From Mesorhizobium sp. (GTDB lineage Bacteria; Pseudomonadota; Alphaproteobacteria; Rhizobiales; Rhizobiaceae): a DNA stretch of 64,000 nt. The notes beneath the pieces were generated by a model. That model saw nothing but the letters and a program-made list of their open reading frames with translations. It had not been told where the DNA came from and searched no databases. The DNA lies in the NCBI RefSeq assembly GCF_004962245.1, contig NZ_SUHQ01000002.1:1-64000 (forward strand), written 5' to 3'. This document shows positions 1 through 8,671 of the stretch, piece after piece (the first letter of the stretch is position 1; each line of letters starts with the position of its first letter). The translations under genes and the position numbers were made by a program.

Positions 1-329
1 GACAACCTCAGCTTTCTCGGTCGGGGCCGAATGGACAACCTCCTGAAGGCTCACAGCTAGGTTGGCGATTTTCCTGGCCTTGATCGCCTCGACGCCACTG
101 GTTGATATCTCGACGGCGCCAAGGGTCTTTCCGAACCTTTCTTGTTCAGCTTGTCCAACACGGCGCCTTCGCCAGCCCCGATGTCGAGTATACTCTCGAA
201 GGACTGGCCTTGTGCAATCGCCTCGATGTGCCCGACCGATTGGTTGGATGCAATCTCACGTTTTACGGCTATCTTCCCGTCGGTGTAGTAGTCGTTGTAG
301 ACGGCAATAATGCTACCGGCGTTGGCCAT
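1..329 (-). pseudogene. SAM-dependent methyltransferase N-terminus, frameshifted, runs off left edge
   Basis: Reading leftward from an ATG at 329, the translation contains LDIGAGEG, a class I methyltransferase motif I (SAM-binding glycine loop). About 15 codons later, near position 145, the reading frame stops making sense. Another frame then continues with residues such as FGKTLGAVEIS and EAIKARKIANLAV, which look like the following Rossmann strand and helix. I infer a one-base frameshift. The rest lies outside the window. It sits just downstream of the phage tail fibre on the same strand, so it may be a phage-borne methyltransferase or the first gene beyond the structural module. Substrate unknown. 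Confidence 0.5.
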
Positions 330-406
330 TGGGTCATCCCTTCAGATGACCCCCCCGCTTTCATCGAACGTGCCATAGCCCAAGAATACCGTCCAGAGCA
401 GTTCGG

Positions 407-3400
407 CTAAACGCTCACCAGCGGCGCGATGTTCGCCGCCCACTCGGCCTCGCCGACATCGTTCGGATGGATGCCGTCGCCGATCGACGCCGTGCTGTTG
501 GTGGTCAGCGTCAGCCCGTCGATCAGGATGTTGTTGGCGTCGGCCAGTTCTGTCAGAGCATCGGACGTGGCCTGGCGGTAATCCGCGATCTTCAACGTCA
601 GCGCATCATTAGCGGTCGAGATCCAGTTTGACGTCACTGCGTACAGCTTGGTCGTAGGCTTCACCGCACGGAAGTTGTCGATCAGCGCCTTGTAGGCGTT
701 CTTGAAGGACAGGAGTGCCGTCTGTGCCGTCCGATTGTTGTAGTCGAACATGACGAAGGCAACATTCGGATCGGCATTGCCGAGATCGGTTCCCCACGCC
801 GAAGTGACACTGGAGGAACCATAGCCGAGATTGATATGCTCCCAGCCCTTCGCGCGGCAGAGGATTTCCGTCCAATGCTTGTCGATGCTGGTCGCATTGA
901 AGCCCTGGAAGCGGCTGTCGCCGAGAAAGACCGCACGCGGCAAAGTCGAACGCGGTGTCGGCAAGGTGATAGGCGCGCCGTAGGTCGTGATGCCAAGATG
1001 CGCGATCGATGCCGAGTACGGCATGACGATCTCGATCAGGCGATCAGCATTCGACGAAAAATCCAACCTGACGAAGAACTTTCCGAGCGCCTGCGGCGAG
1101 GTGAAATAGGTGTTGTGTACGCCATTGACGAGGATCTGACCTTTGGCGTTGTAGCTGCCGCCGACGAGATTGAGATTCTGAAAATGCAGCACCACCGAAG
1201 TAGCACGGGTTTTAAAGCGTCGACGCCAGCCGGGATTGGCGTATTGGTAGCCAGAGAAGATAACCGGTCGAACACCGCTGACCTGAGACGTTGTTGCGGC
1301 GAGAGTCGCAGCGTAATCGCTGTCTTCGATCTTGCTGTCATTGGGCACGATATTAATGAGAGGCTCGACTCCGAGCGGGCCGAAGTTCGACATCGCCGTC
1401 AGCTCTGTTCCGTCCTGCGTTCTTAGTCTGAGGGTGAGCCTGGAGATTGTACCGCCGAACGACGTTGTGCCGCTAATGCCGCTGCCGATGCGCAGCCTGG
1501 TGAGCCCCGAAGGCACGGTCAGAGCGTTGTCTTGCGCGCCCACCGAGCCGTCGAGCGCCGCCTGCGCGTAGTTCGGACCCCACGAAGCCGCCAGCCGCGT
1601 CGTCTTGTCCACAACCGTGATGCCAGGAAGAACGTTCGCCACGACAGCATTCGCCGCCCTTATGGTGAACTGGCCGCCACCAAGAGACGACATATTGCAC
1701 GAAATTTGATTAGCCGCGGTAGCATCATCGATCTGGGCCATAGTGCGGGAAACGTTGTCCGACGCCTGCGTACGGCCCTCTACAACCAGAGCGCCGAGCG
1801 CCACGTCGAACGGAATGGTCGATAGATCGATGCTGTTCAGGTCGACGCCCCTGGAGAAGAACGCCGTCGTCGTGACCATAGGGCTAGTTTTGTAGTTGCC
1901 ATTCTCGTTCTGGACGAGGTCGATGGCGAAGCTGTCGCCGCTGGTGGCGATCTTGAAGCCGACATTCGGGTTGGCCAGCGTCTGAGACAGAATGCTCATA
2001 CGGTTCCAGTAGGCATCTGGAGGCGTCACATCGGTCCATGTGGCGCCGCCATCCATCGTCATGGAGATCGCGCCAGCTCCCGAGAGGCGCCTGATGTAGG
2101 CAGTCTGGAAGTAGGCAGCCGACGCGATAACGATGGGCTGCAGCACGGTCGCATCGTCTGCGGTCGCCGTGATCGAGGAGGCCGAAGCGACGATGCCGTC
2201 CAGGCCGACCTGGTCGAGCGCCGCCGTCATGTTTGACTTAGTCCATGCGGCATTCGTGAGGTCGCGATTCCACAGCACGCGATTGACGCGCGCCGGCTCG
2301 CACAGAAGACCGCGAGGCGCAAGCGACTTGTAGTCATAGGTAAAGCGAGGGGTATTCACGCCAGCCTGTCTGAGTAGTCCCAGCCTGTCGAAATACCAGG
2401 CCGCCGTCGAGCGACTTGACGTTAGCAGGGGCAACAAGCTGCCAACGTAGCGCTTGGCCGGCGAAGCAGCGTCCTTGATCAGGATGGCAGGGAGTAGCAC
2501 ATCGAAAGCAATCGCCACGCCGCTGTCATCGTATTGCAGGGCTTCGGCCAGGAGGGCTAAAGTCTCTGCATCGGCAAGCGCCGCCCTGCCCCCCGTATCC
2601 GTCGCAACCGGTCCAGCCGTAACGTTGTAAAGGCCAAGGACACCGGTTGAAACCTCTGTCCAGAAATATTCACCGACATCAACATTCCTGCCGAGCACGA
2701 CTGCAGCGGCCGCACCGGCCAGCCCCGCCGACGCCGCGAAGCTGAAGCTCGGCGCCACGGTATAGGAGCCGGGCGCCGTGATCAGGATCTGGGTCAACAC
2801 GCCGCCGGCGACGACGAACCGCCCGGCCGCACCCGAACCGGCGCCGCCGGTAAACGCCAAATCGAAGGTGCCGTTGGTGCCACCGGAGCCCGCCGTGATC
2901 GCGCCGCTACCGACGATGCCAAGGCCGATCGCCGCCGCGATCGTCGGAAAGATGCCCTTGCCATATAGAGACGCGTCGCGCGCGGCCTGGGCGCTGGCAA
3001 GGGTAGCGGCCGTGGCGACGACATTGGCGGCTGTCGCAACCACGGCGGCAGCCGTCTCAAGGCGGTCGGCGGCGGTCAGGCCGGCATTCGCGGCGGCTGC
3101 CATGGCGCTGCCGGCGGCCGCATCGGCGGCCGTAACTGTTGCATCCTTCAGCGCTCCGACCTGGTCGACCACCTCCGAGATATCGGGCGGCACGAGCGGG
3201 GCAATGGTGATGGCATCGCTGCCCAACGCCGGCTCATCGGCCGTAAATTCAAACACCCGGTCGGCATTGACAGTCCCGACCTGCGTGTGAACCGTCGTCC
3301 CCTTTTGCAAGGTGCGGGCGGTGCGGGCGTCGGCGGCGCGGAACCATTCGCCTTCGCTCACGGTGTAGATGCCGTTCTGTCTCTGGTCGGCCTGGTCCTT

Positions 3401-3544
3401 GACCAGCACCCGGTCGCCAACCTCGCACGGCACGCCGTCGATGGCCTGCAGGCTACGAAGGATGATGTTGGCCGTGGTCGCCAGACGCACGGGTTCGCGT
3501 TCGCCGGTCAACAGTCGAACGGCGGCAGTTGCAGGTCGGGCCAT
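407..3544 (-). CDS. phage tail fibre protein with C-terminal SGNH/GDSL hydrolase domain
   Basis: The protein has 1045 residues. The N-terminal ~120 residues resemble the adaptor region of podoviral tail fibres. A low-complexity Ala/Gly-rich section (about 120-290) follows, then beta-rich lectin-like material. The C-terminal ~190 residues carry SGNH hydrolase signatures: GDSR with the nucleophile Ser877, and DGIHP with Asp1023 and His1026. Such tips usually de-acetylate or cleave surface polysaccharide during adsorption, so this is probably the receptor-recognition and depolymerase protein. A GGAG ribosome site precedes ATG 3544. It is the last structural gene of the minus-strand module and lies directly behind an intrinsic terminator. 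Confidence 0.85.
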   Translation of the reverse strand: MARPATAAVRLLTGEREPVRLATTANIILRSLQAIDGVPCEVGDRVLVKDQADQRQNGIYTVSEGEWFRAADARTARTLQKGTTVHTQVGTVNADRVFEFTADEPALGSDAITIAPLVPPDISEVVDQVGALKDATVTAADAAAGSAMAAAANAGLTAADRLETAAAVVATAANVVATAATLASAQAARDASLYGKGIFPTIAAAIGLGIVGSGAITAGSGGTNGTFDLAFTGGAGSGAAGRFVVAGGVLTQILITAPGSYTVAPSFSFAASAGLAGAAAAVVLGRNVDVGEYFWTEVSTGVLGLYNVTAGPVATDTGGRAALADAETLALLAEALQYDDSGVAIAFDVLLPAILIKDAASPAKRYVGSLLPLLTSSRSTAAWYFDRLGLLRQAGVNTPRFTYDYKSLAPRGLLCEPARVNRVLWNRDLTNAAWTKSNMTAALDQVGLDGIVASASSITATADDATVLQPIVIASAAYFQTAYIRRLSGAGAISMTMDGGATWTDVTPPDAYWNRMSILSQTLANPNVGFKIATSGDSFAIDLVQNENGNYKTSPMVTTTAFFSRGVDLNSIDLSTIPFDVALGALVVEGRTQASDNVSRTMAQIDDATAANQISCNMSSLGGGQFTIRAANAVVANVLPGITVVDKTTRLAASWGPNYAQAALDGSVGAQDNALTVPSGLTRLRIGSGISGTTSFGGTISRLTLRLRTQDGTELTAMSNFGPLGVEPLINIVPNDSKIEDSDYAATLAATTSQVSGVRPVIFSGYQYANPGWRRRFKTRATSVVLHFQNLNLVGGSYNAKGQILVNGVHNTYFTSPQALGKFFVRLDFSSNADRLIEIVMPYSASIAHLGITTYGAPITLPTPRSTLPRAVFLGDSRFQGFNATSIDKHWTEILCRAKGWEHINLGYGSSSVTSAWGTDLGNADPNVAFVMFDYNNRTAQTALLSFKNAYKALIDNFRAVKPTTKLYAVTSNWISTANDALTLKIADYRQATSDALTELADANNILIDGLTLTTNSTASIGDGIHPNDVGEAEWAANIAPLVSV

Positions 3545-3559
3545 CAGGCTTGCTCCATG

Positions 3560-3584
3560 AAAAAAGCCCCGCGAAGCGAGGCTT
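3560..3584 (-). terminator. intrinsic terminator upstream of tail fibre gene
   Basis: On the minus strand AAGCCtCGC and GCGgGGCTT form a stem around a TTC loop, followed by a run of T. It lies 16 bases before the tail fibre start, so transcription from the upstream toxin-immunity region would stop here unless antiterminated. Confidence 0.75.
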
Positions 3585-3735
3585 GAAGGGTGTCAACGCG
3601 CGCCCGCAGGACGGGCGGTCCATGACGTATCTGGGGTTTGGGAAAGATCCGCCCCTTAGGCGCGGAAGAGACGCGGCTGGTTCAGCCGGGGGCTTGTCCT
3701 GAGAGAAAAGGGGCGCTCCAAAAAACGCTACGTAC

Positions 3736-4110
3736 CTATGGCAATCCGCCAACGCGCCGTCTCTTTGTCCAGCTTGCGATTGTCAGCCCGAACGCCATGC
3801 CGGCGCAGTCGGCAACCAAGTCCAACGCATCCATATCGCGTCCTACCAGTTGCACGCCCTGAAGAACCTCGATCGCCGCGCCGGTAAAAGCGAGAAGAAC
3901 AATCAGCCTTATCTTGCGTTCCGGCCAGCCGAGGCTTCCCAGGGCCGCCAACACGGCGAAGGCTGCGGCGTGGTTGAGCTTGTCCTGATGGACGGTCCAG
4001 CCGATATCCGGCGAGAGCTGTACCGGCAGAAAAGCGAGCAGGAGAACGGCGGCCAAGGTGACCAGAAAAACGATCCTTGCCACCACCGGATAAGAGTCTA
4101 AACGCAACAA
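3736..4110 (-). CDS. VanZ-like family membrane protein
   Basis: The protein has 124 residues and three to four hydrophobic segments (about 10-27, 45-62, 67-85, 95-110). It has the family's pattern of a DKLNHAAAF helix, an IEVLQ helix and a final segment with DALDLVADCAGMAFG. VanZ-like proteins are small integral membrane proteins, one of which gives low-level teicoplanin resistance; the biochemical role of most is unknown. The start is a TTG codon, with a possible site AAGGAT about 13 bases upstream. It lies behind the immunity genes and before the terminator at 3560-3584. It could be a moron that alters the host envelope. Confidence 0.65.
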   Translation of the reverse strand: MLRLDSYPVVARIVFLVTLAAVLLLAFLPVQLSPDIGWTVHQDKLNHAAAFAVLAALGSLGWPERKIRLIVLLAFTGAAIEVLQGVQLVGRDMDALDLVADCAGMAFGLTIASWTKRRRVGGLP

Positions 4111-4305
4111 GATAGGGTCAATCCTTCATCTGAAAAGTCTGGCTAGCATGGCCCGGCAGGCACCACCGCTTGCGCGACAATTTGGAGGCTGCGGCACGCC
4201 ATAGGCTACCATCATGACCATAATCAGACCACCGGCCGATGACAGCGCGATAGAGCGCGGCGGCCCCGCATGATTGGCAGCGCCTGTTGGCAAAACGCCG
4301 TTACA

Positions 4306-4815
4306 TCACTCTCGAAGTTCCGAGAGTACCTTTTCATCAAGGAACTTGAGACGTCCACCCAACATTTCGGCGTTGGCGGGATTGGCCGGGACATTGACAG
4401 GGATCAGCTTCGCGACTGACTTCCCCTGCCGCGCGGCTTCAACCCATTCTTCCATGGCACCGATATATCCGTCCAACGCGTCATACGGAGCCTTGAGGTC
4501 GTCGCCAGGCATATATGTCGGAGGTACGTCACCCACGATTACCCATATCCATTGGGGCACATCTGGTCTGCCGGGTGAAATCTCGAAGAGAAAAATGTAT
4601 ATTATCCCCTCGGCACCATATCCGAGATATTCGCCTTTGATGGCCTTTCCCCAGTCATAGAACTGAAGATATTCACGGGCTTCGAGAAGGGCTGAGTCAA
4701 GGTTATCGTCTGCGTCCGGATCGCCGGCCGCAAGCGGCAAACGACTGACTTTACTGAGGTCCGGGGTGGCTGTGTTTATGTTATTCTCCACGGTCTGTCC
4801 CCGACCGTCTATCAA
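4306..4815 (-). CDS. hypothetical protein, possible second immunity protein
   Basis: The protein has 169 residues, is acidic, soluble, and has no signal peptide or membrane segment. It is rich in aromatic and acidic residues, for example YLQFYDWGKAIKGEYLGYG and WIWVIVGDVPPTYM, a composition common among small immunity proteins of polymorphic toxin loci. I do not recognise a named family. It follows the Tdi1-like immunity gene on the same strand after about 70 bases, in the same lower-GC block. The listed start is TTG at 4815; GTG at 4791, eight bases after GGGGACA, may be the better start. The immunity role is inferred from position and composition only. Confidence 0.55.
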   Translation of the reverse strand: MIDGRGQTVENNINTATPDLSKVSRLPLAAGDPDADDNLDSALLEAREYLQFYDWGKAIKGEYLGYGAEGIIYIFLFEISPGRPDVPQWIWVIVGDVPPTYMPGDDLKAPYDALDGYIGAMEEWVEAARQGKSVAKLIPVNVPANPANAEMLGGRLKFLDEKVLSELRE

Positions 4816-4887
4816 CCAAAACGAACCGTCGCGTTGCGACAGGTTCCCACAAAGGGTGCAGATTACTGCCCAGCGGAAACCCTGTTT

Positions 4888-5508
4888 TTAGATAAGGTTC
4901 CGGATGTTGACAGGCGTTCCCGGCGGCAAGCCTTTGACCTTAGCTATAAGCTGGCCCATGAGGTGCCAATAGACTTCCAGGTCCGACAGTTCCATATTCT
5001 CGATCGCGTCCTCTCCGCTGAGAAACAGCGGTCTTTTGTATCCTATGCATTGCGCATAGGCTGGCTCCGCCCCGCCGGCCTCACGCCAGTCTGCGTAGAT
5101 GTTGGCGGCTAATGCCGCATCTGCGTTTTGTATGACCTGAACTTCGTGGAAGGTTTGGATATTGGCCGGTATCTTAAGAGCCTTGCCTGTGCCCGGCTCA
5201 AACATGAGAACACCAGGCTCCCCCTGTTCCAGCCTCTGTTTATCAACTGCAAACGCCGAGCCCTGCCAATCGTAGCCAAAGCAAGTGATCCGCTCGCTAA
5301 ACTCAGGGAAACCCAGGGAGACCCGTGCGTTCCAAGCTGCCATATCTTGTGCCCGGATTATCCGATACAACCCTTGCTTGAACGAAGCGCCGCCAAAACT
5401 CGCAAAAAGCTCGTTCAGCCCTGCAACTCTAGTATCCTGGGAAACATCGTCTCCGTCCGAGGGTAGTCTGGCATCCACAGCAAAATTTTGTCGGAATATC
5501 TCGAACAC
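4888..5508 (-). CDS. Tdi1-like (GAD-like/DUF1851) immunity protein
   Basis: The protein has 206 residues. The C-terminal half matches the DUF1851 (T6SS immunity Tdi1 C-terminal) pattern: GEDAIENMELSDLEVYW, then LMGQLIAKVKGLPPGTPV. Ahead of it come CIGYKRPLFL and a FGYDWQG...FAVD stretch typical of the preceding GAD-like region. In Agrobacterium Tdi1 neutralises the Tde1 DNase effector. Here the GTG start at 5508 shares one base with the TAG stop of the upstream toxin-tipped virion protein (TAGTG), with GGAG just ahead, so translation is probably coupled. Its likely job is to protect the lysogen from the nuclease tip. Family assignment is by recognised motifs; function is inferred. Confidence 0.8.
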   Translation of the reverse strand: MFEIFRQNFAVDARLPSDGDDVSQDTRVAGLNELFASFGGASFKQGLYRIIRAQDMAAWNARVSLGFPEFSERITCFGYDWQGSAFAVDKQRLEQGEPGVLMFEPGTGKALKIPANIQTFHEVQVIQNADAALAANIYADWREAGGAEPAYAQCIGYKRPLFLSGEDAIENMELSDLEVYWHLMGQLIAKVKGLPPGTPVNIRNLI

Positions 5509-8180
5509 TAGCGATCTCCAATTGTGACTCTATTGATTTTAGTTCCAAGAGGTAAGTCTTTGATTTGATGCCATATCTGTGGACCCAGGCTGCGGTTAAC
5601 GCTCGAATCCAATACGGCCAAATTAGATACGGTGTGAGAGCCTCCTAATTGCAGATCAATTCCGTGATCCACATCACTGCCAGCGGGAATCTCATTGCCA
5701 GCTTCTTCAAACATTTTGCGGGCCGATTTGGACCCGCGAACCGACGTGCTAACCACGGTTTCAGAATCGGTAAGCAACTGGACTTTCAAGTCTGCTGCAG
5801 CGCGTTGCGCAGCGTCCCATTCAGGCATGTAGTATAGATGCAAGTCATGGCCAACAGAGATTTCGCTTGCCGCCCGTCCGGTGGCCCCGCCCTCCACCGC
5901 AAACGGCTCCGGAACTGCCTCGGAAACCGGAGGAACCGAACCATCCGGGCTTACGGCAGCATCCGCATCTCCGGGGGAAGCACCTGGCTCGGCAGGAACG
6001 AGACGACGTGCGAATCTTCGCGCCAACTGACTGTAGATGACGCTGAGCCCCTCCCCAAAAATGTTGCCGCCAGCGCCCCACAGGGCACCGGAAACTGCTT
6101 CGCTACCGATGTCCTCATTACGGCCGTTTGCCTCCACCGCGCCGTACGCAGCACCCTCGACACTCACAAGGCCGGTTCGCGCGAGAACGCCGGACAAGCC
6201 TTCCATGGCAGCTGTGCCTAACCTGCCATTAAGGGTGATACCTGCACTCCCAAGGCCACGGCCGGTCAGATAGGCGCCAAGTATCTCTGCAGCTGTACCC
6301 GCAGACCCAGCCCGATCCCGTGCATCTTGTGTTCCGGCGCGCTCAGCCGCGAGTTCTTCCTCGTAGCTGCTTCCCGAGATCAGCGAATTCATAAGGGCGG
6401 CGAATTTGTCCGCGTAGCCTAGTGTTGCCCCATCGGCCATCAGGCGTACGGTGTCGTTGAGAGCAACGAGCGGCTTCAGGTACATCGGCAGAGCATCGAA
6501 CGCTGCCAGATTTCGATTCACGCGCTCCTCTGCCGACACCGGAGCTGCGTTGTTTGCGATGCTTAGGGCTATCCGAGACTGGTTGGAGTCGGCCAGTTGC
6601 AGCGCCATCGCTGCCTGAACACCTGGCTCTGACGTGCCAGCAAACAGATCGCGCAGGGTTGCATCCCGGTCTCGTTGCGACACGTTCTCATCATTGAGCG
6701 TATCGACGAGGTCCTCGACAACGGACGGCGGTAGCGGCTGGATGCTCTTGATGCCGAGCTGCTGCTGCACGGCGACAGAGCGGGCGATCGCCTTCTGCCA
6801 AGCGTCCGGATCGTAACTGTCGGGCTTCGACACTTCGTTCCATGCGGCGTCCAGGCTGGCGTCGACTTTGCGAGCAAAGTCGGCAGGGGCACTAGCTCGG
6901 GCGCGCAGAACCCGCTTGGCGGCAGAGGCGGTTATCTCAAACCGCGCCTGATCCTGTTCCGGCGTTGCACTGCCTGGCTTGGGTTTGGCCGCCGCCACCT
7001 TCGCCTCAATGGCATCGTTCGGCATTCTAACCATGCCGAACGCCTGGCGGCCGGCATCGAACGCCCTGTCGAGACCCTGAACCTGTTTGCTGCCCTCCTC
7101 GGCGCCGTAGACGGCGGTGAAGTCTTCGGGACCTGGAATTTCTCTTGAATAATTGCCGGTATACATGAGGGCGGCCGGCGCATTCTGGTAAGCGAGGTAG
7201 ATGTTGGTACGCGCATCGATGAGTTGCGCCGTCATCGCCACCTGCGCCTTCTGGCCGAGATCCTGCACGGCGTCCGGCGACAGGTCGGCGATCCAGGGAG
7301 CCGCCGCCCACACGGCCTTCCCGTCGGGCTGCGCGGAATTTCTGCGAACCGGTCTTTCGTCAGGCGGGAGGCCACCAGCAAGCGCTTCGCGCGTTGCCGG
7401 CACGCCAGATCCACTCGCCCATGGTCCAACCACAGCAACCACAGCCTCGACGGTATCGTCCTTGGTCCTGCCCTCGACCGTCCCCGCACCCAGCATCTCA
7501 ACCGCGCGTTTCGGATCCTGGGCGATCATCGCCTGGACGAGCGCTTTTGCCGTGTTGCTGCGCCAAGCGGTTTCGGCAGCTTGCCTCGCAAGCGGGTTGC
7601 CTATCTTGCCGATAAGGTCGAGCCCGCTCTGCCTGATCGCCTCGAACGTGCCGGTGTCGTTCGGGTCGCTCTGCGCGATCGAGCCGGTGTAGATGTTCTC
7701 GACCTTGGTCCATTCGACCTGCTCATACTCATCGCGGCGCGCCTGTTGCTGAGCCGCCATGCGCGCCGAGCCGGTCGCGCGCAGGACTTCCTTCTGCCTG
7801 ATGAAGTTGGCGCGCTGGCTCTCGGGTATTTTTGGCAGGGTGCTGTCGAAGAGTTTGTCGAACAGGCCTGATTTGATCACCTGGCCGGTGCGCGGATCGA
7901 CCTGGCCGTACATCGCATCATGCAGGCCGCTGCCGTCGGCCGGCGCATTCTGCACCGCATCATTTTCGGTCTGCGCGATCTGCCCGTCGAACTGCCGGCG
8001 CACGATCTCGGCGTCGAACGCTTCCTGCTGCTCTTTTTGTCGCCGATAGCGCTCGGCGACGGCCGTAAGCTCGTCGCCAAAGCCTTGCATGGCGGCGCCA
8101 ACCGGCGAGCCCTGCGGATAGGAAACCACGCTGCCGATATCGAGCCGGCGCTGGGCGAGCTGGAGAGGGATGGTCGCCAT
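5508..8180 (-). CDS. phage internal/ejection virion protein with C-terminal HxxD nuclease-toxin domain (Tde1/Ntox15-like)
   Basis: The protein has 890 residues. Residues 1 to ~480 are helical and Gln/Ala/Arg-rich, like podoviral internal virion proteins. About 545-720 holds a membrane-active-looking region with GATLGYADKF and Gly/Ala-rich helices, common in large phage and polymorphic toxin proteins. After a Pro/Asp/Ala-rich linker (about 725-775), the last ~110 residues carry DVDHGIDLQLGG (His839-x-x-Asp842), then LDSSVNRSLGPQI. This fits HxxD nuclease toxins of the Ntox15/Tde1 class. A Tdi1-like immunity gene overlaps the stop codon. The tip is clearly lower in GC than the body, suggesting it was acquired as a cassette. 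An HNH-type toxin fold is the alternative. Confidence 0.8.
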   Translation of the reverse strand: MATIPLQLAQRRLDIGSVVSYPQGSPVGAAMQGFGDELTAVAERYRRQKEQQEAFDAEIVRRQFDGQIAQTENDAVQNAPADGSGLHDAMYGQVDPRTGQVIKSGLFDKLFDSTLPKIPESQRANFIRQKEVLRATGSARMAAQQQARRDEYEQVEWTKVENIYTGSIAQSDPNDTGTFEAIRQSGLDLIGKIGNPLARQAAETAWRSNTAKALVQAMIAQDPKRAVEMLGAGTVEGRTKDDTVEAVVAVVGPWASGSGVPATREALAGGLPPDERPVRRNSAQPDGKAVWAAAPWIADLSPDAVQDLGQKAQVAMTAQLIDARTNIYLAYQNAPAALMYTGNYSREIPGPEDFTAVYGAEEGSKQVQGLDRAFDAGRQAFGMVRMPNDAIEAKVAAAKPKPGSATPEQDQARFEITASAAKRVLRARASAPADFARKVDASLDAAWNEVSKPDSYDPDAWQKAIARSVAVQQQLGIKSIQPLPPSVVEDLVDTLNDENVSQRDRDATLRDLFAGTSEPGVQAAMALQLADSNQSRIALSIANNAAPVSAEERVNRNLAAFDALPMYLKPLVALNDTVRLMADGATLGYADKFAALMNSLISGSSYEEELAAERAGTQDARDRAGSAGTAAEILGAYLTGRGLGSAGITLNGRLGTAAMEGLSGVLARTGLVSVEGAAYGAVEANGRNEDIGSEAVSGALWGAGGNIFGEGLSVIYSQLARRFARRLVPAEPGASPGDADAAVSPDGSVPPVSEAVPEPFAVEGGATGRAASEISVGHDLHLYYMPEWDAAQRAAADLKVQLLTDSETVVSTSVRGSKSARKMFEEAGNEIPAGSDVDHGIDLQLGGSHTVSNLAVLDSSVNRSLGPQIWHQIKDLPLGTKINRVTIGDR

Positions 8181-8669
8181 TTATCGCATCCCCGCCCAAG
8201 GATCGCTGAGCGCCGACCCGCCGAACTTGATGGCCTTGGTCGGGTCGTAGATGCCGGAAAGACCCGACACGAGATTGCCGCCGGCCTTGAAGATGCCAGC
8301 CGTCATCGCCTGCTTGCCGGAAAAGCGCGAGATCGCGGCCTGGGTGGTGAGACTGTTCTGGCGCAGCTGCGAGCCGTACTGGATCGCCTTGATGTCGAGC
8401 TGACCCTGCCTTGCATTGGCGGCCAGCACTTCGGCCGGCGAGCCTGCTATGCCGACGCCCGACGCGCCGGCCTGGGCGCGCGCCTGCGACAGCAAGAGGT
8501 CCTGCTTGTGGCGCTCCTGGCCTTGTTCGAAGGCCGCGGCTTGCGCGTCGGCCCGCGCCTGCTGCTCATAGGCCTTGGCCTGATAGTCGGCCATCTGCCT
8601 CGACTGCTGGCCTTCGACCAGTGCGCCGCCGACCGAAAGAGCTGTGCCGATAAGGGCAAGTGTGCACAT
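8181..8669 (-). CDS. phage internal virion protein, gp14-like
   Basis: The protein has 162 residues, with an N-terminal hydrophobic stretch (LALIGTALSVGGALVEG). A long Gln/Ala-rich amphipathic helix follows (about 22-75), then AGVGIAGSPAEVL-type sequence and a glycine-rich end. This is the usual build of small podoviral internal core proteins (T7 gp14 type) that enter the host envelope during DNA ejection. Its stop abuts the start of the 890-residue virion protein, so the two are co-translated. Assignment rests on composition and gene order. Confidence 0.7.
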   Translation of the reverse strand: MCTLALIGTALSVGGALVEGQQSRQMADYQAKAYEQQARADAQAAAFEQGQERHKQDLLLSQARAQAGASGVGIAGSPAEVLAANARQGQLDIKAIQYGSQLRQNSLTTQAAISRFSGKQAMTAGIFKAGGNLVSGLSGIYDPTKAIKFGGSALSDPWAGMR

Positions 8670-8671
8670 GG

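Noticed and set aside
3545..3735. Possible gene between the tail fibre and VanZ-like genes
   Set aside because: Only antisense or short ORFs lacking ribosome sites; the stretch holds a terminator instead.
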